The position numbers and the translations under genes were made by a program. From NCBI GenBank assembly GCA_031549885.1, contig JAVBPD010000152.1, forward strand, positions 1-17,199: a stretch of 17,199 bases of DNA, read 5' to 3'. The stretch is from WQUF01 sp031549885. GTDB taxonomy: Bacteria > Bacillota > Clostridia > Clostridiales > Clostridiaceae. Below, piece after piece: positions 7,169-14,743 of this stretch; positions within the stretch are counted from its first letter, which is position 1, and every line of letters begins with the position of its first letter. Below the pieces are notes generated by a model. The model did not search any database. It saw nothing but the letters and a program-made list of their open reading frames with translations, and was not told where the DNA came from.

Positions 7169-9820
7169 ATGCAAAAAAAATATGGATTAACTGACGATGC
7201 AGCAAGAATTTCTAAAGAAAAATATGGTATGAATCAATTGATACATAAAGAAACAGAACCATTTTGGGACAAATATTTTGAAAATTTTAAGGATCCAATA
7301 ATAGAGATTTTGCTTTTAGCCTTAGGGGTAGATTTAATATTTGTAATACTAGGAAAAGCTGATTGGTATGAAGCTGTGGGAATTATAATGGCTGTGCTTA
7401 TTGCAACATTCATGTCAACATTTTCAGAGTATAGAAATGAGGCTACATTTCAAAAATTACAAGAAGAAGCATCTAGAATAAAGTGTAAGGTATATAGAAA
7501 CAATTGTTTAATTGAATTACCTATAGAGGATATAGTTGTTTTAGATAATATTTTATTGCAATCAGGAGATAAAATACCTGCAGATGGTTTTTTAGTAAGT
7601 GGAAATATAAAGGTAGATCAATCTATTTTAAATGGTGAAAGCAAAGAAACATCTAAGGAAGTTAGTCCATCTAATTATATAGATACTTCAAGCTCAGTGG
7701 ATTTTTTAAATAAATATAAATTATTTAAAGGCACAGTAGTTGTATCTGGTGAAGCCATTATGGAAGTAGTTGCAGTTGGAAATAAAACTATATATGGAAA
7801 ACTTGCAAGAGAACTTCAAGTAAAAGAAAGAGATAGTCCATTAAAAGTAAAATTAAAAAAACTTGCAGATAGAATAAGCAAGTTTGGATATACAGGTGGA
7901 GCTTTAATAATTGTAGCACTTATGTTTAAATCAATATTTATTGATAATTATTTTAATTATAATTTAATAAATGGATATTTTTTAAACTGGCCAAGTGTAC
8001 TTCAGGATATTTTAAATGCTATAATTGTAGCAATTATAATCATTGTGGTTGCTGTACCAGAAGGGCTACCCCTTATGATTGCTATCGTTTCATCTTTAAA
8101 TATGAGAAAAATGTTAAATGACAATGTGCTTGTTAGGAAGATTGCAGGAATTGAAACAGCAGGGAGTTTAAATATTTTATTTTCTGATAAAACAGGTACC
8201 ATTACAAAAGGAAAACTTGAAGTTGCAGTTTTTATGGATGGCAATTTAAATGAATATAGAAAATTTAATGATATAAATTCTAGTATTAAAAATATGTTTA
8301 GGATATCTGCTGTTTTAAATACTGGAGCTTTTATTACAGGTAAAGGTGAGGGTAGAAAAATAGTAGGCGGCAACCAAACAGAGAGAGCAATATTAGAGTT
8401 TATAGGATATGATAATTTTTCTTATGATATAGTAAAAGTATGCAATATACCTTTTAATAGTGAAATAAAATTATCAGCAGTTCAAATAACTGGAAAAGTA
8501 AGCTTAACCCTTATAAAAGGAGCTCCTGAAAAGATATTAAAGCATTGCAAATATTGCTACGATGAAAATGGTAAAAAAACTCTTTTAAAAAATAAGTATA
8601 GAATAGATCAAATGATTGCAGAATATTCTAAAAGATCTATAAGAGTTCTTGCATTTGCAACTTGTGAAAAAGAGATTAAAGAAAACAAGTTGCCAGATGA
8701 AAACTATATTTTAGTTGGTATAATAGGACTTAGGGATGAAATTAGAAAAGAATCAAGGCTTGCCATTAAAGAAGTTAATAAGGCTGGAGTTCAAGTTGTT
8801 ATGATAACAGGGGATAGAAAAGAAACTGCTGTATCTATAGCAAGAGAAGCTGGACTTATAACATCTGATAAAGATATAGTGCTCACTTCTGATGAGGCTG
8901 GAAAATTATCAGATGAAAAGTTAAAAGAAATATTACCAAGATTGAAAGTTGTAGCAAGAGCGCTTCCTGAGGATAAATCTAGATTTGTTAAAATAGCTCA
9001 AGAGATGAATTTAGTTGTTGGCATGACTGGTGATGGAGTAAATGATTCACCAGCCCTTAAAAAATCTGATGTGGGATTTGCAATGGGAAGTGGAACTGAG
9101 GTTGCTAAAGAAGCAAGTGATATTGTTATTTTAGATGATAATTTTTTATCCGTTGAAAAGGCTATACTTTATGGAAGAACTATATATACTAGCATAAGAA
9201 AATTCATAACATTTCAACTTACCATAAACGTGTCTGCTGTAGGAATATCGTTTCTTGGACCACTTCTTGGGATTTTTCAGCCTTTAAGCATAACTCAAAT
9301 GCTTTGGGTAAACTTAGTTATGGATACTCTTGCGGCTATTGCCTTTGGTGGTGAGCCTGCTCTTAGAAGGTTTATGAGGGAAAAACCTAAAAGAAGAGAT
9401 GAAAATATAGTTAGCAAGGAAATGCTAAGTGAAATATTGATTTGTGGAGCTTTTGTCACTGCTTTAAGTTTAATATTTCTTTTTACTAATATTTACAGAC
9501 AAAACTTTAGACAGGTTCCTGGAGATATTTATGTTTATACAGGATATTTTACATTTTTTATATTAACTGCAATATTTAATGCGTTTAATGCAAGAACAGA
9601 GAGCTTAAATTTGTTTGAGCACATATTTGAAAATAAGAACTTCATTAGCATTATGGTTCTTATATTTGTAGTGCAAGTGATTATGACTTATATTGGTGGA
9701 AGCATATTAAGAACTGCTGCTTTAAATGGCAAAGAGTGGCTTACAATTATTTTATTAGTATTTACTATAATTCCACTTGACCTTATTAGAAAAATCATAA
9801 TGAATACATATAAAAATTAA
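7169..9820 (+). CDS. P2B-like (Ca2+-type) P-type cation-transporting ATPase
   Basis: An 883-residue integral membrane pump that should use ATP to export a cation, most likely Ca2+. It has the phosphorylation site DKTGT (D340), the M4 ion-binding motif PEGLP (297-301), the hinge motif GDGVND (621-626), and the P-domain TGDR near residues 547-550. M1-M2 lie at about 45-90, M3-M4 at about 235-320, and a C-terminal helical block follows residue 690. The segment after PEGLP (SLNMRKMLNDNVLVRKIAGI, then ETAG) and the M6-like MLWVNLVMDTLAAIA resemble plasma-membrane Ca2+ pumps more than SERCA. The A-domain loop reads NGES (155-158), not the usual TGES. ATG 7169 has AAAGGAG (7154-7160) 8 bases upstream. 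terD follows after 14 bases, and yceG-telA diverge, placing the pump in a Ter stress module. The ion specificity is inferred. Confidence 0.88.
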   Translation: MQKKYGLTDDAARISKEKYGMNQLIHKETEPFWDKYFENFKDPIIEILLLALGVDLIFVILGKADWYEAVGIIMAVLIATFMSTFSEYRNEATFQKLQEEASRIKCKVYRNNCLIELPIEDIVVLDNILLQSGDKIPADGFLVSGNIKVDQSILNGESKETSKEVSPSNYIDTSSSVDFLNKYKLFKGTVVVSGEAIMEVVAVGNKTIYGKLARELQVKERDSPLKVKLKKLADRISKFGYTGGALIIVALMFKSIFIDNYFNYNLINGYFLNWPSVLQDILNAIIVAIIIIVVAVPEGLPLMIAIVSSLNMRKMLNDNVLVRKIAGIETAGSLNILFSDKTGTITKGKLEVAVFMDGNLNEYRKFNDINSSIKNMFRISAVLNTGAFITGKGEGRKIVGGNQTERAILEFIGYDNFSYDIVKVCNIPFNSEIKLSAVQITGKVSLTLIKGAPEKILKHCKYCYDENGKKTLLKNKYRIDQMIAEYSKRSIRVLAFATCEKEIKENKLPDENYILVGIIGLRDEIRKESRLAIKEVNKAGVQVVMITGDRKETAVSIAREAGLITSDKDIVLTSDEAGKLSDEKLKEILPRLKVVARALPEDKSRFVKIAQEMNLVVGMTGDGVNDSPALKKSDVGFAMGSGTEVAKEASDIVILDDNFLSVEKAILYGRTIYTSIRKFITFQLTINVSAVGISFLGPLLGIFQPLSITQMLWVNLVMDTLAAIAFGGEPALRRFMREKPKRRDENIVSKEMLSEILICGAFVTALSLIFLFTNIYRQNFRQVPGDIYVYTGYFTFFILTAIFNAFNARTESLNLFEHIFENKNFISIMVLIFVVQVIMTYIGGSILRTAALNGKEWLTIILLVFTIIPLDLIRKIIMNTYKN

Positions 9821-9834
9821 TAAGAGGTAATAAA

Positions 9835-10347
9835 ATGAACAAGGTAATAGTTGAACTTAGTTGGGATATAAATAGGTGTGGTAGTGAATTTGATTTGGAT
9901 ATCTCTGCATTTTTATGCAATGAACATGGAATAGTTAAAGAAAAGGAAGATTTTGTATTTTATAATAATTTAAGCAATAATTCAAAATCCGTAATTTATA
10001 TTGGTGATAATAGAACAGGTGAAGGCAATAAGGAACAAATAAAAATCGATTTTTCTAGAATGCCAGAAAATATTAAAAGAATCGCTATAACAGTTACTAT
10101 TTTTAATGCTAAAGAAAGATCACAAAATTTTGGGAAAATTTCAAATGCATATGTTAGATTTATTGATGAAACTACAGATAACGAATTGTTAAAATATGAT
10201 CTATCAGAAGGTTTTTCCAGTGAAACTGCCATAGTTATATGTGAAATATATAACTATAATGGTGATTGGAATTTTAAAGATGTTGGATGTGGTCATGAAG
10301 GTGGCCTTTCTGCTTTATGCAGAAGCTTTGGATTATTAGTGGGGTAA
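9835..10347 (+). CDS. terD: TerD-family stress/tellurite-resistance protein, short form
   Basis: A 170-residue TerD/TerE/CABP1 protein, a beta-sandwich that in characterised members binds Ca2+ and acts near the membrane in resistance to tellurite, phage and other stress. Conserved family segments are clear: ELSWDINR, FDLDISAFLCNEHG (19-32), DFVFYNN, GDNRTGEG (about 60-67), AITVTIFNAKERSQNFG, NAYVRFIDETT, LLKYDLSEGFSSETA and GGLSALCRSFG at the C-terminus. Two differences stand out. The usual first 20 or so residues (the MAVSLQKGG-type strand) are absent, and the acidic loop after GDNRTGEG is NKEQ instead of the usual longer aspartate-rich stretch. The ribosome binding site AGAGGT (9823-9828) lies just after the ATPase stop, so the two genes are one operon. 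Confidence 0.88.
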   Translation: MNKVIVELSWDINRCGSEFDLDISAFLCNEHGIVKEKEDFVFYNNLSNNSKSVIYIGDNRTGEGNKEQIKIDFSRMPENIKRIAITVTIFNAKERSQNFGKISNAYVRFIDETTDNELLKYDLSEGFSSETAIVICEIYNYNGDWNFKDVGCGHEGGLSALCRSFGLLVG

Positions 10348-10773
10348 ATAAGGTACACTATGAAATATGATATTTTCTCTATAAAAATTTGAAAAAATAG
10401 AAATTAGTTTAAAATTAAGGATTTTATGACTATTATTTGACCTAATATGATTTTTTAAAAGCTTAATTTTATTTTAGTGATAGAATAAGATTATTAATGG
10501 TTTAATAGTTTAAATTATTAGATGAGATAGCTCATATTAGTTTTATTTTATATTATCATCCTTATTTTTAGTAAGTAATAAAAGAGTAGACTAATAAATT
10601 ATTAAAAATAACTGTTTTAAAATTGCCCAAAACTATCTACCTCATCTAATATTTATATATAAATTACACTAAAAATTATATTTTAAATAAATATAAATTT
10701 TAGTGTAATTTTTATTCAATTAATTTTTTAAAGCTTATAAAATTAGATCATGTATTGAAAATACAACTGCTAT
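10348..10773. other. 426-base gene-free stretch with serial inverted repeats
   Basis: No plausible coding frame with a ribosome binding site was found here. It holds three inverted repeats. TAAAATTAAG (10410-10419) pairs with CTTAATTTTA (10462-10471). ATTAGATGAG (10517-10526) pairs with CTCATCTAAT (10641-10650), with ATAG/CTAT pairs possible further inside. A 23-bp near-perfect hairpin (10661-10711) is listed separately. The stretch may carry a non-coding RNA, a small degenerate element, or simply an AT-rich 3' region of the terD transcript. Confidence 0.5.
10661..10720 (+). terminator. Long hairpin, probable terminator downstream of terD
   Basis: Arms 10661-10683 and 10689-10711 are 23 bases each and pair with one A-A mismatch around a 5-base loop (TAAAT). 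The outer stem AAATTACACTAAAA / TTTTAGTGTAATTT is perfect. T-rich sequence follows (TTTATT). It lies 313 bases after the terD stop, unusually far for its terminator, and is symmetrical enough to act on either strand. Confidence 0.6.
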
Positions 10774-10783
10774 ATGTTATCTT
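10755..10783 (+). promoter_or_regulatory. Promoter of the hydroxyacid dehydrogenase operon
   Basis: TTGAAA (10755-10760), a 17-base spacer and TATCTT (10778-10783) with an extended -10 TG (10775-10776). Transcription would start near 10790, just before the ribosome binding site AGGGAGG (10805-10811) and after the ATG at 10774. That ATG therefore cannot be the translation start from this promoter. Confidence 0.5.
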
Positions 10784-10818
10784 ACATTCATATTAAATCT
10801 TTACAGGGAGGGATTATT

Positions 10819-11778
10819 ATAAAAAAAATAGTTATTTTAGAAAGTTATGCAATTAATCCAGGAGACTTAAGTTGGAACTGTTTTAAGGAATTTGGAGAAG
10901 TTGAAATATATGATAGAACTTCTGAAAACGAAGTTGTGGAAAGGATAAAGGATGCAGAATATGTATTTGTCAACAAATTGCCCATTACAGAAAAGACTTT
11001 AAATGAATGCCATAACTTAAAGTTTATAGGGGTTTTATCTACAGGGTATAATAATGTGGATGTTAAAGCATGCAGGTTAAGAAATATAGATGTGTGCAAT
11101 ACGCCTTCCTATGGGACATATGCAGTAGCCCAACATGTTTTTGCACTTTTACTTGAAATATCAAACCATGTTTACGACCATTCTAAATCTGTTTTTGATG
11201 GTAAATGGGCTAAAAGCCTTTACTATAGCTACTGGAACCATACTGTAATTGAAATTTCAGGGAAAACATTTGGTATAATTGGTTTTGGGCGCATAGGTCA
11301 AGCTGTATCAAACATAGCCATGGCCTTTGGCATGAATGTGATTTTTTATTCTTCAAATGAACATAAAGAACTTGAAAGTGATAAATGCAAGGCAGTATCT
11401 CTTGATGAATTATATGAAAAATCAGATGTAATTTCCCTTCACTGCCCACTAACTAAAGATACAAAACATATGATAAACAAAGATTCTATTAAAAAGATGA
11501 AAAAATCTGTTATTTTAATCAATACTTCAAGAGGAGACCTTATTTTAGAAGAAGATTTAAGAGATGCATTAAATGATGATAAAATATTTTATGCAGCATC
11601 AGATGTGGTTTCTATTGAGCCAATCAAAACAGATAACCCTCTTTTAAGTGCTAAAAACATGTTAATAACACCTCACATGGCTTGGGTAGCAAAAGAAGCA
11701 AGGGAAAGACTTATAAAAATTTCAGTAGAAAATTTAAGAGCATTTATAGATGGCAACCCTATAAATGTTGTAAACTAA
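10819..11778 (+). CDS. D-2-hydroxyacid dehydrogenase (hydroxypyruvate/glycerate dehydrogenase type), apparent ATA start
   Basis: A 319-residue NAD(P)-dependent enzyme that interconverts 2-oxoacids and D-2-hydroxyacids. The N-terminus KKIVILESYAINPGDLSWN is characteristic of the hydroxypyruvate/glycerate dehydrogenase subgroup. It has the Rossmann motif GFGRIG (155-160), the TSRGDL segment with catalytic Arg238, Glu267 (SIEP) and the catalytic His286 (TPHMAW). The preferred start is ATA 10819: AGGGAGG is perfect and GGAGG lies 7 bases upstream, and the family begins exactly there (normally ATG-AAA). ATT 10813 or 10816 are alternatives. An in-frame ATG at 10774 would add 15 residues that no family member needs, lacks a ribosome binding site and overlaps the promoter. 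An FAD-dependent dehydrogenase follows after 14 bases in the same operon. The exact substrate is uncertain. Confidence 0.85.
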   Translation: MKKIVILESYAINPGDLSWNCFKEFGEVEIYDRTSENEVVERIKDAEYVFVNKLPITEKTLNECHNLKFIGVLSTGYNNVDVKACRLRNIDVCNTPSYGTYAVAQHVFALLLEISNHVYDHSKSVFDGKWAKSLYYSYWNHTVIEISGKTFGIIGFGRIGQAVSNIAMAFGMNVIFYSSNEHKELESDKCKAVSLDELYEKSDVISLHCPLTKDTKHMINKDSIKKMKKSVILINTSRGDLILEEDLRDALNDDKIFYAASDVVSIEPIKTDNPLLSAKNMLITPHMAWVAKEARERLIKISVENLRAFIDGNPINVVN

Positions 11779-11792
11779 TTTAGGGGAAATTA

Positions 11793-13373
11793 ATGATTAC
11801 AATAAGCAATATTAAAGTAGATGTTAATCATACTTTAAATGATTTAAAGATGAAGGCGGCTACAGTGTTAAAAGCATCAACAGAGGACTTTAAAACCTTT
11901 AGCATTTTTAAAAAATCCATAGACGCTAGAAAAAAGGATCAAGTAAAATATGTTTATTCTGTGAACATTGAAATAAATGAGGAAAATAAATATTTAAATA
12001 TAAAAGATGTGTGTTTAACAAACATAGTCACTTATAAAGATATAAAATGTGAAAAAGCCTTAAAAAATCCTCCTGTAATAGTTGGAAGTGGGCCAGCTGG
12101 AATTTTTGCAGGAATAATTTTAGCAGAAGCAGGTCTTTGTCCTATTATTGTAGAGCAGGGAAAAGATGTAGATAGCCGTTTAAAAGATGTACATCTTTTT
12201 TGGAAAACAGGGGTGTTAAATGAAAAATCAAATGTACAATTTGGAGAAGGTGGAGCTGGAACTTTTTCAGATGGTAAGTTAAATACTGGCGTTAAAGATC
12301 CTAGAATGGTTAAAGTTATAGATGAATTTTTAAAAGCAGGAGCACCTTGCGAAATAAGGTATTCATCAAAGCCTCATATTGGAACTGATAAATTGATCCT
12401 TGTTGTTAAAAATATGAGAGAAAAGATTATTAGTTTAGGCGGAGAATTTAGGTTTGAAAACAAATTTATTGGATTTAATGAAGAAAATAAAAGGCTAGTT
12501 TCCATCTTAGTGGAAACTAACCATGGGAATTATTGTTTAGAAACGAAAAATTTAATTTTAGCGCTAGGCCATAGCGCTAGAGACACTAGTTTTATGCTTT
12601 ATGAAAATGGCGTTATTATTGAGCCAAAGCCATTTGCTGTAGGAGTGAGAATTGAACATAATCAAAAGTTTATAAACGAAACTCAATATGGAAAGTTTGC
12701 TAAAGATTTACCTTCTGCTGATTATAAACTTAGCGCTCATGTAAAAAATAATAGAGGAGTTTTTACATTTTGCATGTGCCCTGGAGGAGTTGTGGTTGCG
12801 GCTTCCTCTGAGAAAAATAGGCTTGTAACAAATGGAATGAGCTATTATAAAAGGGATTTAGAAAATGCAAATAGTGCACTTTTAGTTTCTGTTAATCCTG
12901 ATGATTTTATGAAAAATTCACCTTTATCAGGAATAGATTTTCAAAGAAAATTAGAAGAAAAAGCTTTTTTATCAGGTGGTGGAGCTTATAAGGCTCCAGC
13001 TCAGCTTGTAGGAGATTTTTTATGCGATAGGAAAACTTTAAACTTTGGAAAGGTAGTTCCTAGTTATGCATTGGGAGTTAAAGGATCTGATCTTAGGGAA
13101 ATTTTTGATGATTTTTTAGTTGATAGCTTAAAAGAAGGAATTTTAGAGATTAATAAAAAGTTAAATGGTTTTGCATCATATGATGCTGTACTTACAGCTG
13201 TTGAAAGCAGGAGTTCATCTCCAATAACCATAAAGAGAAATCCTGAAAGCTTTTTATCAAATGTTTTAGGAATATATCCTTGTGGAGAAGGTGCAGGGTA
13301 TGCTGGTGGAATTATGTCTGCAGCTGTAGATGGCATTAAATGTGCTGAGGCTTTAATATTAAAAAACATTTAA
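11793..13373 (+). CDS. FAD-dependent dehydrogenase of the COG2509 type
   Basis: A 526-residue flavoprotein oxidoreductase. The N-terminal 90 residues form a small domain typical of this group, followed by the FAD dinucleotide-binding motif PPVIVGSGPAGIFAG (93-107) and an acidic strand end (IIVEQG). Then come VQFGEGGAGTFSDGKLNTG (about 149-167), a second GHSARDTSF loop (258-266), a CPGGVVVAASSE segment, and the C-terminal FAD-closing IYPCGEGAGYAGGIMSAAVDG (about 493-513). The electron donor and acceptor are unknown for the family. The start ATG 11793 has AGGGGA about 6 bases upstream. It is co-transcribed with the hydroxyacid dehydrogenase, which suggests a redox pairing but does not prove one. 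No convincing terminator follows it. Confidence 0.85.
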   Translation: MITISNIKVDVNHTLNDLKMKAATVLKASTEDFKTFSIFKKSIDARKKDQVKYVYSVNIEINEENKYLNIKDVCLTNIVTYKDIKCEKALKNPPVIVGSGPAGIFAGIILAEAGLCPIIVEQGKDVDSRLKDVHLFWKTGVLNEKSNVQFGEGGAGTFSDGKLNTGVKDPRMVKVIDEFLKAGAPCEIRYSSKPHIGTDKLILVVKNMREKIISLGGEFRFENKFIGFNEENKRLVSILVETNHGNYCLETKNLILALGHSARDTSFMLYENGVIIEPKPFAVGVRIEHNQKFINETQYGKFAKDLPSADYKLSAHVKNNRGVFTFCMCPGGVVVAASSEKNRLVTNGMSYYKRDLENANSALLVSVNPDDFMKNSPLSGIDFQRKLEEKAFLSGGGAYKAPAQLVGDFLCDRKTLNFGKVVPSYALGVKGSDLREIFDDFLVDSLKEGILEINKKLNGFASYDAVLTAVESRSSSPITIKRNPESFLSNVLGIYPCGEGAGYAGGIMSAAVDGIKCAEALILKNI

Positions 13374-13461
13374 GAGGTATTTTTTGAAGTTATAATTATG
13401 ATAAAAAGATAAGATAAATTTTTACAATAATTTTAAATAAATTACACATTAACCATTTATC

Positions 13462-13490
13462 TAGAATAATATATATTTATATGGTATACT
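13462..13490 (+). promoter_or_regulatory. Extended -10 promoter for the secreted Ig-like protein gene
   Basis: TGG-TATACT (13482-13490) is an extended -10, with TAGAAT (13462-13467) as a weak -35 at 17 bases. A second TATAAT lies at 13494-13499 with no clear -35. The leader to the start codon is about 70 bases. Confidence 0.45.
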
Positions 13491-13567
13491 TAATATAATG
13501 CATAAAATATTGAAACAACAATTAATATGGTTATACAAAATTTTTAAAATACAGGGAGGCAATATAA

Positions 13568-14602
13568 TTGAAGAATAAAAAGTTTGTTGCTTTAATTGTA
13601 ACTGTTTTGTCTTTAAGTACTTTTTTAGGTTTTAATTCAAAAGAAACTTATGCGTCTAGTAGTGTAAGTGATAGTGCTGTAACTGCTTCTTTGGCACAAC
13701 AAGTTCAATTGGTATCTGGAAAAGTTACAAATAAAAATACTGGTTCTCCAATATCAGGTGTTACTGTAGCTTATAAGAACAATAAAGGAAAGACTTATAC
13801 TGCAAAGACTAATGCTTCAGGTATATATAAAATAAATGTACCTGCATCAAGATATTCTATAACAGTTAATTATGTAGGTTATAAAGCTTTCACCCAATCT
13901 TTTACCATTAGTAACAATAAGATGCTTAAAACATTTAATATTCAATTAGCACCTGCAAATACTGAGGGGAAACTAACTATGGTTGCTGAGAAAAGCAGTT
14001 ATCCTGTTACTGCTAATTCTATAAATGTAATATTTAAAAATAACACTAAAAAAGATAGTGGCTATGGATTACTTTATACAATTGAATTTCTTAAAGGAAA
14101 TACATGGGTTAAAGTACCACTTGACTTTTCAGTAAATATGATTTATAAAACCCTTAAGCCAGGGCAGTCAAGAACAGAAGCTTTTTCACTTTTTCAAGAT
14201 CAATACAAATATCAACCTGGAAAATATCGCATTAAAAATGGCGATAATATTGCAGAATTTACTTTAACAGCTGTACAACAAGCAAATTCAATAACTATGA
14301 CTGCAGATAAAAGCAGTTATCCTGTTAACAGTCAATCTATAAAAGTAATCATTAAAAATGGCACCACAAAAGAAAGTGGATATGGATATGATTATAGTAT
14401 TGAATATTTTAATGGGAAGTCATGGCAAAAAGTGCCACTTGAGTTTGCTGTTATAGCTATTTATTTAATATTAAAACCAGGAGAAACAAAAACAGAAACA
14501 ATTAATCTTTATCAAGATCAATATAAATATGTAGCTGGTAAATACAGAGTTGTAAAGAATATTGATGGTAAAGAATTAACAGCAGAATTTACACTTAAAT
14601 AA
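13568..14602 (+). CDS. Secreted protein with a carboxypeptidase-regulatory-like domain and two Ig-like repeats
   Basis: A 344-residue exported protein. Residues 1-29 form a signal peptide: basic MKNKK, hydrophobic FVALIVTVLSLSTFLGF, and a likely signal peptidase I site after TYA29. Residues about 47-127 resemble the carboxypeptidase-regulatory-like beta-sandwich (GKVTNKNTGSPISGVTVAY, then TNASGIYKINVPASRYSITV). Two tandem modules follow, 136-233 and 242-343. They share KSSYPV, SGYG, a YTIEF/YSIEY strand, W-x-KVPL, LKPG, LFQDQYKY/LYQDQYKY and AGKYR/PGKYR, and look like bacterial Ig-like domains. There is no LPXTG, S-layer or transmembrane anchor, so it is probably released or loosely cell-associated. 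The start is TTG 13568, with GGGAGG (13554-13559) 8 bases upstream. It is monocistronic. The function is unknown; adhesion or surface binding is a guess. Confidence 0.82.
   Translation: MKNKKFVALIVTVLSLSTFLGFNSKETYASSSVSDSAVTASLAQQVQLVSGKVTNKNTGSPISGVTVAYKNNKGKTYTAKTNASGIYKINVPASRYSITVNYVGYKAFTQSFTISNNKMLKTFNIQLAPANTEGKLTMVAEKSSYPVTANSINVIFKNNTKKDSGYGLLYTIEFLKGNTWVKVPLDFSVNMIYKTLKPGQSRTEAFSLFQDQYKYQPGKYRIKNGDNIAEFTLTAVQQANSITMTADKSSYPVNSQSIKVIIKNGTTKESGYGYDYSIEYFNGKSWQKVPLEFAVIAIYLILKPGETKTETINLYQDQYKYVAGKYRVVKNIDGKELTAEFTLK
13973..14596 (+). repeat. Tandem duplication encoding two Ig-like modules
   Basis: Segments 13973-14266 and 14291-14596 encode diverged copies of about 98-102 residues. 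They still share an identical stretch, AAAAGCAGTTATCCTGTTA, and similar QDQYKY-coding DNA, so the duplication is fairly recent compared with the rest of the gene. Confidence 0.75.
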
Positions 14603-14610
14603 AAATACAT

Positions 14611-14643
14611 AAAACTGATGTCTTAAGAGATGTCAGTTTTTTT
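14611..14643 (+). terminator. Rho-independent terminator of the Ig-like protein gene
   Basis: AAAACTGA (14611-14618) pairs with TCAGTTTT (14633-14640). The stem continues inward through two G-T wobbles and TCT/AGA to a 4-base loop, and a run of seven T ends at 14643. It separates the upstream gene from the BREX operon. Confidence 0.85.
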
Positions 14644-14689
14644 AACTATTAAAGCTATTATTACATAAATTATCAGAAAAATGAGTAAA

Positions 14690-14718
14690 TTAACAAGTGA
14701 ATATTGTATAATTAACAT
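14690..14718 (+). promoter_or_regulatory. Putative promoter of the BREX operon
   Basis: TTAACA (14690-14695), a 17-base spacer and TAACAT (14713-14718) is the best-spaced pair. A perfect TATAAT at 14707-14712 has no good -35 at the right distance. No regulator gene of the WYL/BrxR kind lies immediately upstream. Confidence 0.4.
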
Positions 14719-14743
14719 ACAACATAAGATGGGAGACTTATAA

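Noticed and set aside
10517..10650. MITE with terminal inverted repeats
   Set aside because: The only matching flank is the trinucleotide ATT, which is meaningless in this base composition. There is no convincing target-site duplication, so only the inverted repeat is reported.
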